Positions 32,380 to 42,008 are shown, counted from the stretch's first letter. The stretch: DNA of 64,000 nt from an uncultured Caryophanales bacterium (GCA_946612115.1 CAMOEI010000007.1:1-64000); one strand, 5' to 3'. Numbers and translations are program-made. Notes: a model not told the origin generated them from the letters alone.

Positions 32380-32447
32380 GGACTAGATGATATCGGATTC
32401 TAGTTTCTTCAAAAAAACATTTAGTAGTCGCCTTGCTCGACTAGTAA
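32380..32447 (+). other. Tandem hairpins in the leader of the Tad-like operon
   Basis: ACTAGA/TCTAGT (32382-32405) and TTTAGTAGTCG/CGACTAGTAAA (32420-32447, one mismatch). Confidence 0.45.
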
Positions 32448-32465
32448 ATAGAAAGGAGAGGACAT

Positions 32466-32756
32466 ATGGTCAACAAAAACTTAGAAAACAAAATTAAACA
32501 AATTAGAAATTATTATCTATTAAATTACTCTATCAAATCAAATAACGCGTTTTTAGAAAAAGCCTCAATATACATCCAAATCATAGAATCTTCATACTCC
32601 CATTTATCTAAGCTAGATCAAATGATCATCAATAACGAGTTCTTTTATGGGGACTACCCAGATTGGTGGAGACCGTATTTTACCTCTCCTTTATTTTCTA
32701 AATTAAAAATGGAAGCGATGAAAAAGTTTGTGGAGGGAATTAGATATGAATGTTAG
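32466..32756 (+). CDS. Hypothetical protein, first gene of the Tad-like operon
   Basis: Preceded by GAAAGGAGAGG SD; 96 aa. Confidence 0.6.
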   Translation: MVNKNLENKIKQIRNYYLLNYSIKSNNAFLEKASIYIQIIESSYSHLSKLDQMIINNEFFYGDYPDWWRPYFTSPLFSKLKMEAMKKFVEGIRYEC

Positions 32757-33750
32757 CAAAGCATTAGCTATCGGTGCCTCCGCCTTAGTTCTTGGAGGAG
32801 AATTCGTTCCAATATTTGATCCAACTATTCTAGACGAAATTATTACTTATATAGATGTAAATACCGATAAGGTTTACACAAATTTTTCTAGTAGCGCTGA
32901 TCAGACAATCAAATTACTTTATGGCGATAAGAAGATGAATGTTTATAGCTGCTATTACACAGTTACTGATTTATCTAGTGGAAACGTCTTAAAAAATGGA
33001 CGAATATCAAAACCAACGGTAAGCGTCATTAAAAATAGATGTATATTTTCATTATCTATACCTTTTAAAGATAATCTAACTAATGAAGGATTTCTTATAA
33101 CAATAAAAATTTCTAATGGAACAATTGTCGGATTCAATGAAACTTTTACTTTATATCCCGCTACATATGGCTTTTATACTTATAGTTCATCAAATCCAAC
33201 ATATAGTCATAGTGGAAGATTTTTAAGCATTGTTTCTAGCACTGTTTATTTAGATGAAGAATTTGATTTTACTAATACAGTTTCAGAAATTAGCAATAAA
33301 AGTGAAGGAAGATTAAATCTAGAAGAATTATATTTCGATTTTAAATCTAAAGTTCCTTTTACTTATAGCGGGGCAAAATTAACAATCCAGGACACAAATA
33401 ACGTTTTTAAAAATCTCCCTCATGATCGATTTAATTTTGTCACTATCGGTTTAGCTGCTAATGTTGATGGCGCAAAAGTCAGCTTTACGTTATCAGAACA
33501 ATTGTATGTTAATTTGGAGAATAATCAAATGTCTACATATATGTCGGTCGGTTCAACTCTTGCTAGCGATATTTATATACCGATTGGATATGAGAGTGTT
33601 TTAGAACAAGAGAAGATCTATTTGAACTTTGATGAGATGGGTTCAAATAAAGACGCTTTGAGTCTACGTTTAAATTTTAAATATCGTAGTGCATATGTTG
33701 GAAATTGTTACTTCTCAGATATCTGTATTGTTGGAGGGATTTTGGAATGA
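32746..33750 (+). CDS. Hypothetical exported protein of the Tad-like operon
   Basis: Hydrophobic N-terminus; ATG at 32746 overlaps the previous gene. Confidence 0.55.
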   Translation: MNVSKALAIGASALVLGGEFVPIFDPTILDEIITYIDVNTDKVYTNFSSSADQTIKLLYGDKKMNVYSCYYTVTDLSSGNVLKNGRISKPTVSVIKNRCIFSLSIPFKDNLTNEGFLITIKISNGTIVGFNETFTLYPATYGFYTYSSSNPTYSHSGRFLSIVSSTVYLDEEFDFTNTVSEISNKSEGRLNLEELYFDFKSKVPFTYSGAKLTIQDTNNVFKNLPHDRFNFVTIGLAANVDGAKVSFTLSEQLYVNLENNQMSTYMSVGSTLASDIYIPIGYESVLEQEKIYLNFDEMGSNKDALSLRLNFKYRSAYVGNCYFSDICIVGGILE

Positions 33751-34130
33751 TTATTATGTTTTTTGCATTAATAATCGGTGTTTTGTCACTAAATTTCTTT
33801 GTTTTGAACTTTGAAATCCAAGGACTTAATAGGACAATAATTGACACTCCAATGGAGATGTTATATACAGCGATTATCCCAGATCCAAATACTCCAAAAT
33901 TCAATACTAGGTCTTTTGAATTAAAGGTAATAAGCTATTACAATAAAGAGCTCAGTAAATACGTCGATAACTATGATGCGTCATTTTATTATTACAATCT
34001 AGAAAACCATGGATATTGTGATAGTAGAGGCTGCCCAGCAGTGGAAATTACTGTCACAAGTAGTTTAAGTTTTAACTATCAATATCGACGTGTTATGTTC
34101 TATGAACTAAGGATCAACGACAATGGATAA
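33747..34130 (+). CDS. Hypothetical membrane/pseudopilin-like protein
   Basis: ATGA overlap, N-terminal TM (MIIMFFALIIGVLSLNFFVL). Confidence 0.5.
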   Translation: MIIMFFALIIGVLSLNFFVLNFEIQGLNRTIIDTPMEMLYTAIIPDPNTPKFNTRSFELKVISYYNKELSKYVDNYDASFYYYNLENHGYCDSRGCPAVEITVTSSLSFNYQYRRVMFYELRINDNG

Positions 34131-35112
34131 AAATAAGGTTATTTCATTTTTAGAAAGTTCATTCTTATCTTCTTTATTAATCGACGATGATGTTACTGAT
34201 ATTTCGTATAATGGAGATTCTATCTACTATGTTTCTAATAGCCTCGGAAGAAAGAAAGCTCCCTTATTGGTGGAGCATCAAACAATTAAAGATTTTTTAA
34301 GACAAATTGCGAATTTGACTGAGAATCAATTTTCTTTCTCTAATCCAAAACTTGATACATCGTTTGGGAAATATCGATTACATGCGACACATCAATCAAT
34401 CGGAAGATTAAACGATGAACAAAGAGTAACTTTCTCCTTAAGAATTGCTTCAAGCACTCCTCGAATTAATGATAATAGCGATTTCTTTACACCGGATATT
34501 GTGGAACTCATCAAATGGTTAATTGCAAATCGCAAATCAATTGTTATTGGAGGAATTACTGGAAGCGGAAAAACAGAATTTCAGAAATATTTAATTAGAA
34601 ATATGCCTGAAAATGAAAGAGTCATCGTTATTGATAATGTTATGGAACTTGATCAAGTGAGACTGGATTCCTCTATCGATATGACGTGTTGGCAAGTCAA
34701 TCTAGATAATCCCAATGCTTCTCCATCAAGTCTGATAAAAGATGCATTAAGAAATAATCCCGATTGGTTAATTGTGGCTGAAGCTCGAGGAGAAGAGATG
34801 GCAGATGTCTTAAATAGTGCGATGACAGGTGCGCCAATAATTACCACAATCCATTCTTATGATGTTAAATCGCTTCCGTCTAGAATGGGTCGATTGATGC
34901 AATATAGTAAGCAAAAAATCGATTATAAAGAAGCGCTTAATGATATCTATTATCATTTCCATTATTACTTCTATTTGGCTAAAGAGGTGGTTAATGGAAA
35001 TGTTAAAAGATATATTTCACAGGTTTGTTATTTTTCTAACGATGGCGAATATAAACTGCTATTTGATAAGAAAAAGAACATAAATTTATTGAAAGGAGGA
35101 CACTATGAATAA
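34123..35112 (+). CDS. TadA/CpaF-type secretion ATPase
   Basis: GGITGSGKTEFQKYL Walker A, LIVAEARGEEMADVLNSAMTGAPIITTIHS. Confidence 0.9.
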   Translation: MDKNKVISFLESSFLSSLLIDDDVTDISYNGDSIYYVSNSLGRKKAPLLVEHQTIKDFLRQIANLTENQFSFSNPKLDTSFGKYRLHATHQSIGRLNDEQRVTFSLRIASSTPRINDNSDFFTPDIVELIKWLIANRKSIVIGGITGSGKTEFQKYLIRNMPENERVIVIDNVMELDQVRLDSSIDMTCWQVNLDNPNASPSSLIKDALRNNPDWLIVAEARGEEMADVLNSAMTGAPIITTIHSYDVKSLPSRMGRLMQYSKQKIDYKEALNDIYYHFHYYFYLAKEVVNGNVKRYISQVCYFSNDGEYKLLFDKKKNINLLKGGHYE

Positions 35113-35818
35113 GTATTTATCATTTGTTTTGATCTCTATTTCCATTGCATTAATAACATATATTGCTTTAGACAATTTTATTGCTCCAATTATCATTTTC
35201 CTTCTGTTTGTCATAGTGTCCTTTTTCATCTTTCTCCCATCTTTGAAAAAGTATTCATTCAAAGTGAATAGATTTCATGAATGTTATCACTTTATCAATA
35301 ATTTTATTATTGCTTTAAGTATTAAGAAATCACTTGCAGGAGCAATGGAATCAACAGTGGCCTCTATGCCAATTGAATTTAATGATGTCTATTCAAATAT
35401 TGAAAGCCAGGATGAAATGGACAAGCTTAATTATTTATCTGATTATTTTGGCTTTGATGTTTATTTACTCTTTTTACAAATAGTGTCTCTTTGGCTAGAT
35501 GAAGGTGGAGATATTTTGAAATATTCCAAACACTTAGTCTCAGAAACCCAATATAACGAAGAATATATTTCTAAAGTTGAAGCAAACGCGAAAAAGAAGA
35601 CCTTTGAATTATTAACTTTGTGGGCTTTTTGTCTAGTAATCTTAGTGTTTTTAAGATTTTCATTAAAAGATTTCTATTCCTATATTAAGAATCAACTATT
35701 CTTTATTATCTCTGTTTCAGTGTTTATGATCTTTGTTTTATTCTCAATCTTCTTACTAATAAGAAAAATTACAAAAATCGATTTGAAAGGAAAACTTGTC
35801 TATGAAAAGAAACTTTAA
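35105..35818 (+). CDS. TadB-like membrane protein
   Basis: TM pattern and position after TadA. Confidence 0.65.
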   Translation: MNKYLSFVLISISIALITYIALDNFIAPIIIFLLFVIVSFFIFLPSLKKYSFKVNRFHECYHFINNFIIALSIKKSLAGAMESTVASMPIEFNDVYSNIESQDEMDKLNYLSDYFGFDVYLLFLQIVSLWLDEGGDILKYSKHLVSETQYNEEYISKVEANAKKKTFELLTLWAFCLVILVFLRFSLKDFYSYIKNQLFFIISVSVFMIFVLFSIFLLIRKITKIDLKGKLVYEKKL

Positions 35819-36473
35819 AGATCGATTAACCTTATTAGGATTAAATTATAAAAAAGAAATCCTTATCATTGTTGGAATATTTGTTTTATTTTCTGGTAGT
35901 GGAGTTGCATCCTATTTCATATTTAAAGAGCTATATATTTCTTTAATCATTGGCGCTCTTGGAATTGCATTACCTATTTTCTATATAACTAGATATTCAA
36001 AACTCGAAAAAGAAATAGAAAAGAACCATGTTGATGAATTTGTTTCACTTCTTTCTTATTTCAAGATTTTTGTCTCTAATAAAAATAATGTCTATAACTC
36101 CTTTAAGATGCTACTTCCTTATTCATCAAGTTATTTACAAGAACATTTACAGATATTATTAAATTCAATTGATGTCGATAAATCTATTGGTCCATATGTG
36201 AGTTTTGCGAACAAATTTCATTCTCATGTCATCGAATCTTTAATGCTTTCAATTTACCAAATGGTGGATAACGGAGTGAATGAAAATGGGTTTAATGAGT
36301 TTGACGTCTTATTTAACAATATTCGCGCTAAACATAACGAAGAGTTAATCGACAAAAATAAGAAATCTTTAGATACATTAAATTCGTTCCCATTAATTGG
36401 AGCGGGTGCTTTAACAATTATTTTATCTATTTCGATTCTTTCAATCGTGGGGGAAATGATCAATGTCCTCTAG
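35802..36473 (+). CDS. TadC-like membrane protein
   Basis: T2SSF-like TM/cytosolic layout, overlaps previous gene. Confidence 0.6.
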   Translation: MKRNFKDRLTLLGLNYKKEILIIVGIFVLFSGSGVASYFIFKELYISLIIGALGIALPIFYITRYSKLEKEIEKNHVDEFVSLLSYFKIFVSNKNNVYNSFKMLLPYSSSYLQEHLQILLNSIDVDKSIGPYVSFANKFHSHVIESLMLSIYQMVDNGVNENGFNEFDVLFNNIRAKHNEELIDKNKKSLDTLNSFPLIGAGALTIILSISILSIVGEMINVL

Positions 36474-36804
36474 TATTACTTTAATTTTATCAATGATCTT
36501 CTTTATGTGCTTTCTCCTTTTAGGAGGAGATATGCTTTGCCTATCTAGCGCTTATAGCGATTTAGATAGTACCGCAATAAGTATTGGTTACATTATTTCA
36601 AAAAGAGCGATTACAGAAGACTTCTTTTTAAGAAGCTTAGAATCTAAATATAACGTCACATTTGAATCAGTTATGCCTAAAAAACCACAGATCGGTGATA
36701 CTGTGGAGTTTGTTATATATCGTATGTATGATCCGTTAATCATGAGCAGTCACGAGTTCAAAATTACGGCTAGAAGAACTACTGTTTTAGGATATTACGG
36801 ATAG
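36463..36804 (+). CDS. TadE-like pseudopilin
   Basis: N-terminal hydrophobic helix then small soluble domain; overlaps the TadC-like gene. Confidence 0.5.
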   Translation: MSSSITLILSMIFFMCFLLLGGDMLCLSSAYSDLDSTAISIGYIISKRAITEDFFLRSLESKYNVTFESVMPKKPQIGDTVEFVIYRMYDPLIMSSHEFKITARRTTVLGYYG

Positions 36805-36816
36805 AAAGGAGTTAAG

Positions 36817-36984
36817 ATGTCAGAAATCAAAGGACAATTATTAGCGATTATCTTATCGCTCATGGTCTTTGGCGCTGTTGGTGGAACTGTTGCTGCAGTT
36901 TATAAAACCACTGCCAATCAAGTGACCCAAAAAAGTTCCAACATTACAAGTGGAATCGACACCGCTTTATCTAGCGGAAACTAA
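36817..36984 (+). CDS. Small Flp/pilin-like protein, 55 aa, absent from ORF track
   Basis: AAAGGAG SD then MSEIKGQLLAIILSLMVFGAVGGTVAAVYKTTANQVTQKSSNITSGIDTALSSGN. Confidence 0.65.
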   Translation: MSEIKGQLLAIILSLMVFGAVGGTVAAVYKTTANQVTQKSSNITSGIDTALSSGN

Positions 36985-36989
36985 TTAAA

Positions 36990-37018
36990 CAAAGAGGGGA
37001 AAATTCCTCTCTTTATTT
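36990..37018 (+). terminator. Intrinsic terminator of the Tad-like operon
   Basis: AAAGAGGGGAAAATTCCTCTCTTTATTT. Confidence 0.75.
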
Positions 37019-37058
37019 ATTTATAAGTGTTATTATTTATGATAGAGGTTTAATAAAC

Positions 37059-37283
37059 ATGGATATCAAAAAAACAGTTTCAGAAATATTAGCTAAAAGA
37101 GTAGATGTCTCTAAATTAAAAGAAGATGAAAAATTATCTTCCTTAGGATTAGATTCTCTTGATTTAGCGGAAGTAATGATTGAAATCGAAGATACTTTAG
37201 GAATTGAATTTTCCGCGGATGATTTTCAAGAAATTAGCACACTCAAAAGCGTTTTAGATTTAATTGAAGCGAAAATTAAATAA
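37059..37283 (+). CDS. acpP: Acyl carrier protein
   Basis: LGLDSLDLAEVMIEIEDTLGIEF with phosphopantetheine Ser. Confidence 0.9.
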   Translation: MDIKKTVSEILAKRVDVSKLKEDEKLSSLGLDSLDLAEVMIEIEDTLGIEFSADDFQEISTLKSVLDLIEAKIK

Positions 37284-37352
37284 ACTACCTTGATTTTATC
37301 AACTCTGTTTGGTAATATCTTATTTGCGTTTTAAGCTAAACGCATTGTAGTT

Positions 37353-37428
37353 GCCTACCTAGCTCAGTCGGTAGAGCTATCGGCTGTTAACCGATCGGTC
37401 GTGGGTTCGAGTCCCTCGGTAGGCGCCA
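37353..37428 (+). tRNA. tRNA-Asn(GTT)
   Basis: Cloverleaf, anticodon loop CTGTTAA, encoded CCA. Confidence 0.94.
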
Positions 37429-37434
37429 CAATTT

Positions 37435-37511
37435 GGCCTGTTGGAGAAGCGGCTTAACTCACCACCCTTTCACGGTGGCATTCATGGGTTCGAATCCCAT
37501 ACAGGTCACCA
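37435..37511 (+). tRNA. tRNA-Glu(TTC)
   Basis: Cloverleaf, anticodon loop CTTTCAC, encoded ACCA. Confidence 0.93.
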
Positions 37512-37522
37512 ATGTAGGTTAA

Positions 37523-37553
37523 TAGGATTGATACAAAATATCAGTCCTTTTTT
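37523..37553 (+). terminator. Intrinsic terminator after tRNAs
   Basis: AGGATTGATA...TATCAGTCCTTTTTT. Confidence 0.75.
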
Positions 37554-37614
37554 CTTGCTTGAAATAATTGAATATATAATAGAATAAGACTATGTCTTAT
37601 GTTAAGATATAGAC

Positions 37615-37971
37615 ATGTCTAAACATAAAAGACCATTTGATCAAAATCTAGTTGATGCAATCAATAAACTTTGTTGGCCATTAGTTAACAATAATGGAAC
37701 TAAAGTTTTTCTGCGCAATAGCGCGAGATATGAATCTGGAGCAGAACATATTGCTGGCAAGCTTCACGAATTAAAAGTTAGAGATATTGAACTATTACCA
37801 AATATATTGAAGCAACCACTTTCTGTTAAAACCGACAAAAGAAAAGGGAAGCTGTACTTTGGAAAACGCAAAGGCGTTAATAAATTCCCTTATCTTAAAG
37901 TGGTGGTGAGAATCGAAAAAGATGAAACAGAAACGATAATCACATTATGCTCATCTAAAAGATGCACTTGA
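37615..37971 (+). CDS. Hypothetical protein, possibly barnase/EndoU-like
   Basis: HIAGKLHELKVRDIELLPNILKQPLSV reminiscent of PBECR-type domains; weak. Confidence 0.35.
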   Translation: MSKHKRPFDQNLVDAINKLCWPLVNNNGTKVFLRNSARYESGAEHIAGKLHELKVRDIELLPNILKQPLSVKTDKRKGKLYFGKRKGVNKFPYLKVVVRIEKDETETIITLCSSKRCT

Positions 37972-38015
37972 ATTTTCTTGTTTGCTTTATTGGGTAATTT
38001 GTTTATAATTTAGAT

Positions 38016-38183
38016 GTCAAAGGTGGAAATTCAGCGTAACGACCACGGCGCATTCTCTTGAATGGCACAAAGCGATGCAGGGGGAAACCGAATCCACTTA
38101 ACACCTGGAACGATTTAGTAGTTTCCTTAATTAGGCTGGCCTGCTTGACAAATAATTACATCTCAGTAGAGATGTTTTCTTTT
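38016..38183 (+). ncRNA. Candidate structured ncRNA with own promoter and terminator
   Basis: TTGCTT-N16-TATAAT (37982-38009); P1 TGTCAA/TTGACA (38015-38020/38145-38150); helix GTGG-AA-ATTC/GAATCCAC (38023-38032/38090-38097); hairpin CATTC-TCTT-GAATG (38051-38064); terminator CATCTC-AGTA-GAGATG-TTTTCTTTTT. Confidence 0.55.
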
Positions 38184-38208
38184 TATGCTTTTTTGCTATC
38201 ATATTCAT

Positions 38209-38622
38209 ATGGAAAAAGAAACCAAAAATAGGATTGCAATAGTTATCATTTCACTTTTGCTTTTAACTATTAGTTTGGTACTTGAAATACTGCCTTCGTC
38301 ATTAAGAGTGGTTTTTTCTGGTTCTAATGATGTCAAATACTTCAGTTATTTCGATATTCGTCCTATTGGTTACGCAATAATTACTCCATTCTTGTCTTCG
38401 CTTGCAACGATAGCATGTATTGTTCTATTTGCAATTAGATTATTCAAACCATACAAAATGAGAGGTACTAGTGTTCTACTTTCACTTATAGGTGCCTTGC
38501 TATCAATCGTTCACTTGCTGTATCTAGGTGGTGAGTCTATTAATGTCCAATCGATACTAATAGCATCGTTTCTTTTTACAACTTTTATATTTAATTTTTT
38601 AGATTTCTATTTTGGAAAATAG
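38209..38622 (+). CDS. Membrane protein of unknown function
   Basis: TM segments; TGCTATCAT -10 ends 6 nt before ATG. Confidence 0.55.
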   Translation: MEKETKNRIAIVIISLLLLTISLVLEILPSSLRVVFSGSNDVKYFSYFDIRPIGYAIITPFLSSLATIACIVLFAIRLFKPYKMRGTSVLLSLIGALLSIVHLLYLGGESINVQSILIASFLFTTFIFNFLDFYFGK

Positions 38623-38679
38623 GATTAACGACATCTATTCATTACTTTTCTTTATATGACGTTTAACTATATTTATTAA

Positions 38680-38928
38680 TTGGTCAGCAATTATATTTTA
38701 GAAAATAAAACATATGCCTCAGAGATTAGAAATGCTGTTTTAATTGTCCATGGTGAAAAAGCCCATTCTTTATATTTTGGTCAAGATGCGTTTAAATTAT
38801 TAAAAGGTGATAATAAAGAATTCTTGTTAGTAAAAGACGCTACACACTGCGACTTATATGATGGTGGCGTAAATCACGACAAAATTCCTTTTGATAAGAT
38901 TGAAGGGTTCATTAAAAAGAATATTTAA
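38680..38928 (+). pseudogene. C-terminal remnant of an alpha/beta hydrolase
   Basis: LIVHGEKAHSLYFGQDAFKLLKGDNKEFLLVKDATHCDLYD resembles the C-terminal third; nucleophile region missing. Confidence 0.6.
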
Positions 38929-39149
38929 AATAATATTTATCTGTTCCAATTAAAATCATTACACTCTGACAACTTAAAAAAGTAGGATAATACGAATATG
39001 TATTGTCCTTTTTCCTTTGATTACATCGCACTTTTTGAGATTATTTCCGGCAATATATTTCAAAAATAGTGAATTCAGAGATAAATATTCCTCGGAGATT
39101 AAATTGACCATAAATGGTCTTTTTTAATATTTGTTGCTATAATACTCCT

Positions 39150-39719
39150 ATGGAAGAAACAAATTTAATCAACACCCCTATTTTAAGTAAGAAAGAAAAT
39201 GTAGCAAAGATTATATCTATCATTGTCTTTTCTCTTATTGTTACAGCGTTTATCGCTACACTTGCAATGGATATCGCTATTGCGGGTAAATCAATTGGAA
39301 TGTTTATATTTTCTTTATTTGCAGCAGTAATTGTCTTTTTTGTTGCATTTATACTTTTTGTGTTCTCCTGCATATTTGTGTTTGGAATAAAACTACTTGA
39401 GTCTCATGGCTTTTGGCCAATTACCTGGGCTGTTACTACTTTTAAACAGATAAATGCAGACTATACGTTAACAAGTTCTCAAATATCAACATTCTCTATT
39501 TTTAGGATTATTATATTTGCTATTTGTATATTATCTTTTATAGCCTCAATAGTTGTGCTATCGCTAATAAGAGCCCCTAAAAAAGAAAAAGGACAACCTA
39601 AGGTTAAAACAGGCAATAACAAATTATCGAAAGCCTTTGGTGTTATTTCATTAATTATGTCTATCCTTGGTGCATTTGCATCAATGGGAGCATTGTTAAT
39701 TATTTCAGCATTGCATTAG
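39150..39719 (+). CDS. Membrane protein of unknown function
   Basis: TM segments; TATAAT ends 6 nt before ATG. Confidence 0.5.
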   Translation: MEETNLINTPILSKKENVAKIISIIVFSLIVTAFIATLAMDIAIAGKSIGMFIFSLFAAVIVFFVAFILFVFSCIFVFGIKLLESHGFWPITWAVTTFKQINADYTLTSSQISTFSIFRIIIFAICILSFIASIVVLSLIRAPKKEKGQPKVKTGNNKLSKAFGVISLIMSILGAFASMGALLIISALH

Positions 39720-39965
39720 TATTTACTTTTATTGGATTTGCTAATACAAACATTATTCGCGTTAGAGAAGGTCAACTTAGTTAAATGGGATTGATACAAA
39801 GTCAATCCTTTTTTCTTGATCAAAAGAAAACTGACAATCATAGAATGTAGTTAGAGGTAAGCGAAATGGAAACTAAAGATATATTGCTATAATTAAGAAC
39901 AAAGAATCAGTGCTCCCCACTCATTCACTTTAGTGATATGATATTAATGACTAAGGAGTTTCCTC

Positions 39966-40568
39966 ATGGATACAGAAAAGAAATTAGGTATTAAAAAAGA
40001 CAAAGCGATATTGCTATTCATTCAAATGATAGTAATAGTTTTATTATCCCTCTCTTCAATCTACATTATGGTGTTTCTTATCATCAATCAATTTGGTGCG
40101 TGGATGATTACTGCTTATGCATTCGTGATGGTTGCTGTTGTGGCCATTATTCTATATGGTGTATTTGGATTTAGAAAAGGGGAATGGGCATATTTATTAG
40201 CGATCGTTCCATTTTTAGGAGCGATATTTGTAAATATCTTATTTAGAAGTGCAAGAGGTACAGGTACATTAGACGATACACTTGAAATAGCATTGTTAAC
40301 AATATTATTCGCTCTTACATTTGCTTTCTTGCTTAAGCAAAAAGATAATAAGTTTTCTTACACAATCGCTTATTCGATGGTCTTAGTGTCTTTAATTTTC
40401 TCCTTCTATGGAGCAATTACCGCTAATATTGGTTATGTGAAATCTGTTTCTGATAAATGGGCAACTTATTTAGCGATGTATTTATCAATATTTACGCCAA
40501 CAATTATGTCGGTGACAATTTTATTAACATATCATGTTAGAAATACAAAAACTCAAGTAGAACGATAG
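39966..40568 (+). CDS. Membrane protein of unknown function
   Basis: About 6 TM segments; AAGGAG SD. Confidence 0.6.
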   Translation: MDTEKKLGIKKDKAILLFIQMIVIVLLSLSSIYIMVFLIINQFGAWMITAYAFVMVAVVAIILYGVFGFRKGEWAYLLAIVPFLGAIFVNILFRSARGTGTLDDTLEIALLTILFALTFAFLLKQKDNKFSYTIAYSMVLVSLIFSFYGAITANIGYVKSVSDKWATYLAMYLSIFTPTIMSVTILLTYHVRNTKTQVER

Positions 40569-40626
40569 TTTAATTATTTGTTATTTGAATGAAAAAAGAG
40601 GGATAATTTCCCTCTTTATTTTCAAT

Positions 40627-40938
40627 TTATTTTGTATCTGATTCGGTCTTTTCTTCTTTAACTTCAACATCGACCGCGCCGTCTTTATCGATTCCTTCTT
40701 TAGATGGTTCGTCGCTTTGGAAAGTTCCAGCAGCGGCCTTTCCTAGGCTTGACCCTGCCGCTCCAAATCCTTTGCCGGTTTTCTTCCAAGCACTTTTTAG
40801 TTTTGATTCTCCGTTTTCATCGACGTCGTTTTTCTCGTTGCCGACAACTACTTTTGCGGTAGTGGCCATTGCCTTACCAAAGTTTTTAAAGGCTTGTCCG
40901 GTATTTTTACCAAATGTTTTCCATTTTTCTTTACTCAT
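40627..40938 (-). CDS. Small hydrophilic Lys/Ala/Gly-rich protein
   Basis: AGGTGAT SD and MSKEKWKTFGKNTGQAFKNFGKAMATTAKVV. Confidence 0.55.
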   Translation of the reverse strand: MSKEKWKTFGKNTGQAFKNFGKAMATTAKVVVGNEKNDVDENGESKLKSAWKKTGKGFGAAGSSLGKAAAGTFQSDEPSKEGIDKDGAVDVEVKEEKTESDTK

Positions 40939-41028
40939 ATTTATCACCTATTATTAGAATACAACAATACAATCTAAATTTTTAATTTATTTACTAACTA
41001 TGTAAAAAAGTAGTAACTTAAAAGCGAT

Positions 41029-41964
41029 ATGGAATTATCTCTAGATATTAAAAATAAAATAGAAGAAATGTTAGAGGGGTATAAGCTTCCTATTTTAAAG
41101 CGTGTTTCAAGTGAACTAAGTGAGAATTACTTAAAAGAATCTGGAAAAGGAATTTCTTTAGTCAATAGTGAACTAGACGCGAAGGTATATGCATGTATTA
41201 GAATGCCCGCAACATATAAAGCGATTAATGACTCTCTTATTCATACATTAGAATTTTATGATGGTGAAATTAAAACGCTAATTGATGCAGGAGCAGGTTT
41301 AGGAGCGAGTTCAATCGCTAGTAGTGATTTACTTCCTTTAACATCAATTACTTGCTTAGAAAAAAGCGACGTAATGAGAAAAGTGGGAAGTGAAATCACT
41401 GACAATTTACCAATAAAATGGAAAGAATTTGATTTAGTTAATCAAGAAATTGAAGAAAAGGCAGATTTAGTAATTTGCTCTTATGTTTTAAATGAATTAG
41501 AAGAAAATAGACGAGAATTTGTCGTGAAATCTTTATTTAATGCCACAAATAAAGTTTTATTAATTGTCGAACCAGGAACCCCAGTTGGATCTTCGATTAT
41601 CAAAGAAGTTAGAAGTTTATTGTTAAGTCTTGGCGCTTATATAATCGCTCCATGTCCTCATCAAGAAGAATGCCTATCTGAGTGGTGTCATTTCTCTAGT
41701 AGAACCAGTAGAAGTAAACTTCATAAACTTCTTAAAGAAGGTGACGCTCCATTTGAAGATGAAAAATTTTCTTATATCGCAGTTAGTAAATCTCCTTGTA
41801 ATAGATGCTTAAATAGAGTACTTCGTCACCCAATAATAAATAAGTCTTCAGTAAGTCTATCGCTTTGTAACGAAAAAGGGATTTGCCAAGTTGAAGTGAG
41901 AAAATCTGATAAAGAAAAATATAAAACTAGCCGCAAATTAAAAGTCGGAGACGCTTTTGATTAG
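41029..41964 (+). CDS. Rsm22-like methyltransferase
   Basis: DAGAGLGAS SAM motif, CPHQEECLSEWCHFSSR and CNRCLNRVLRHPII. Confidence 0.78.
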   Translation: MELSLDIKNKIEEMLEGYKLPILKRVSSELSENYLKESGKGISLVNSELDAKVYACIRMPATYKAINDSLIHTLEFYDGEIKTLIDAGAGLGASSIASSDLLPLTSITCLEKSDVMRKVGSEITDNLPIKWKEFDLVNQEIEEKADLVICSYVLNELEENRREFVVKSLFNATNKVLLIVEPGTPVGSSIIKEVRSLLLSLGAYIIAPCPHQEECLSEWCHFSSRTSRSKLHKLLKEGDAPFEDEKFSYIAVSKSPCNRCLNRVLRHPIINKSSVSLSLCNEKGICQVEVRKSDKEKYKTSRKLKVGDAFD

Positions 41965-42008
41965 TATTTTTATTGAAATAAAATAATATTTAAATAAAAT
42001 TATTAAGC

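Noticed and set aside
38016-38155. Assignment of the ncRNA candidate to SRP RNA, c-di-GMP-I or another known riboswitch
   Set aside because: Lacks the SRP GGAAG-type apical sequence and the full consensus cores of the riboswitches considered.
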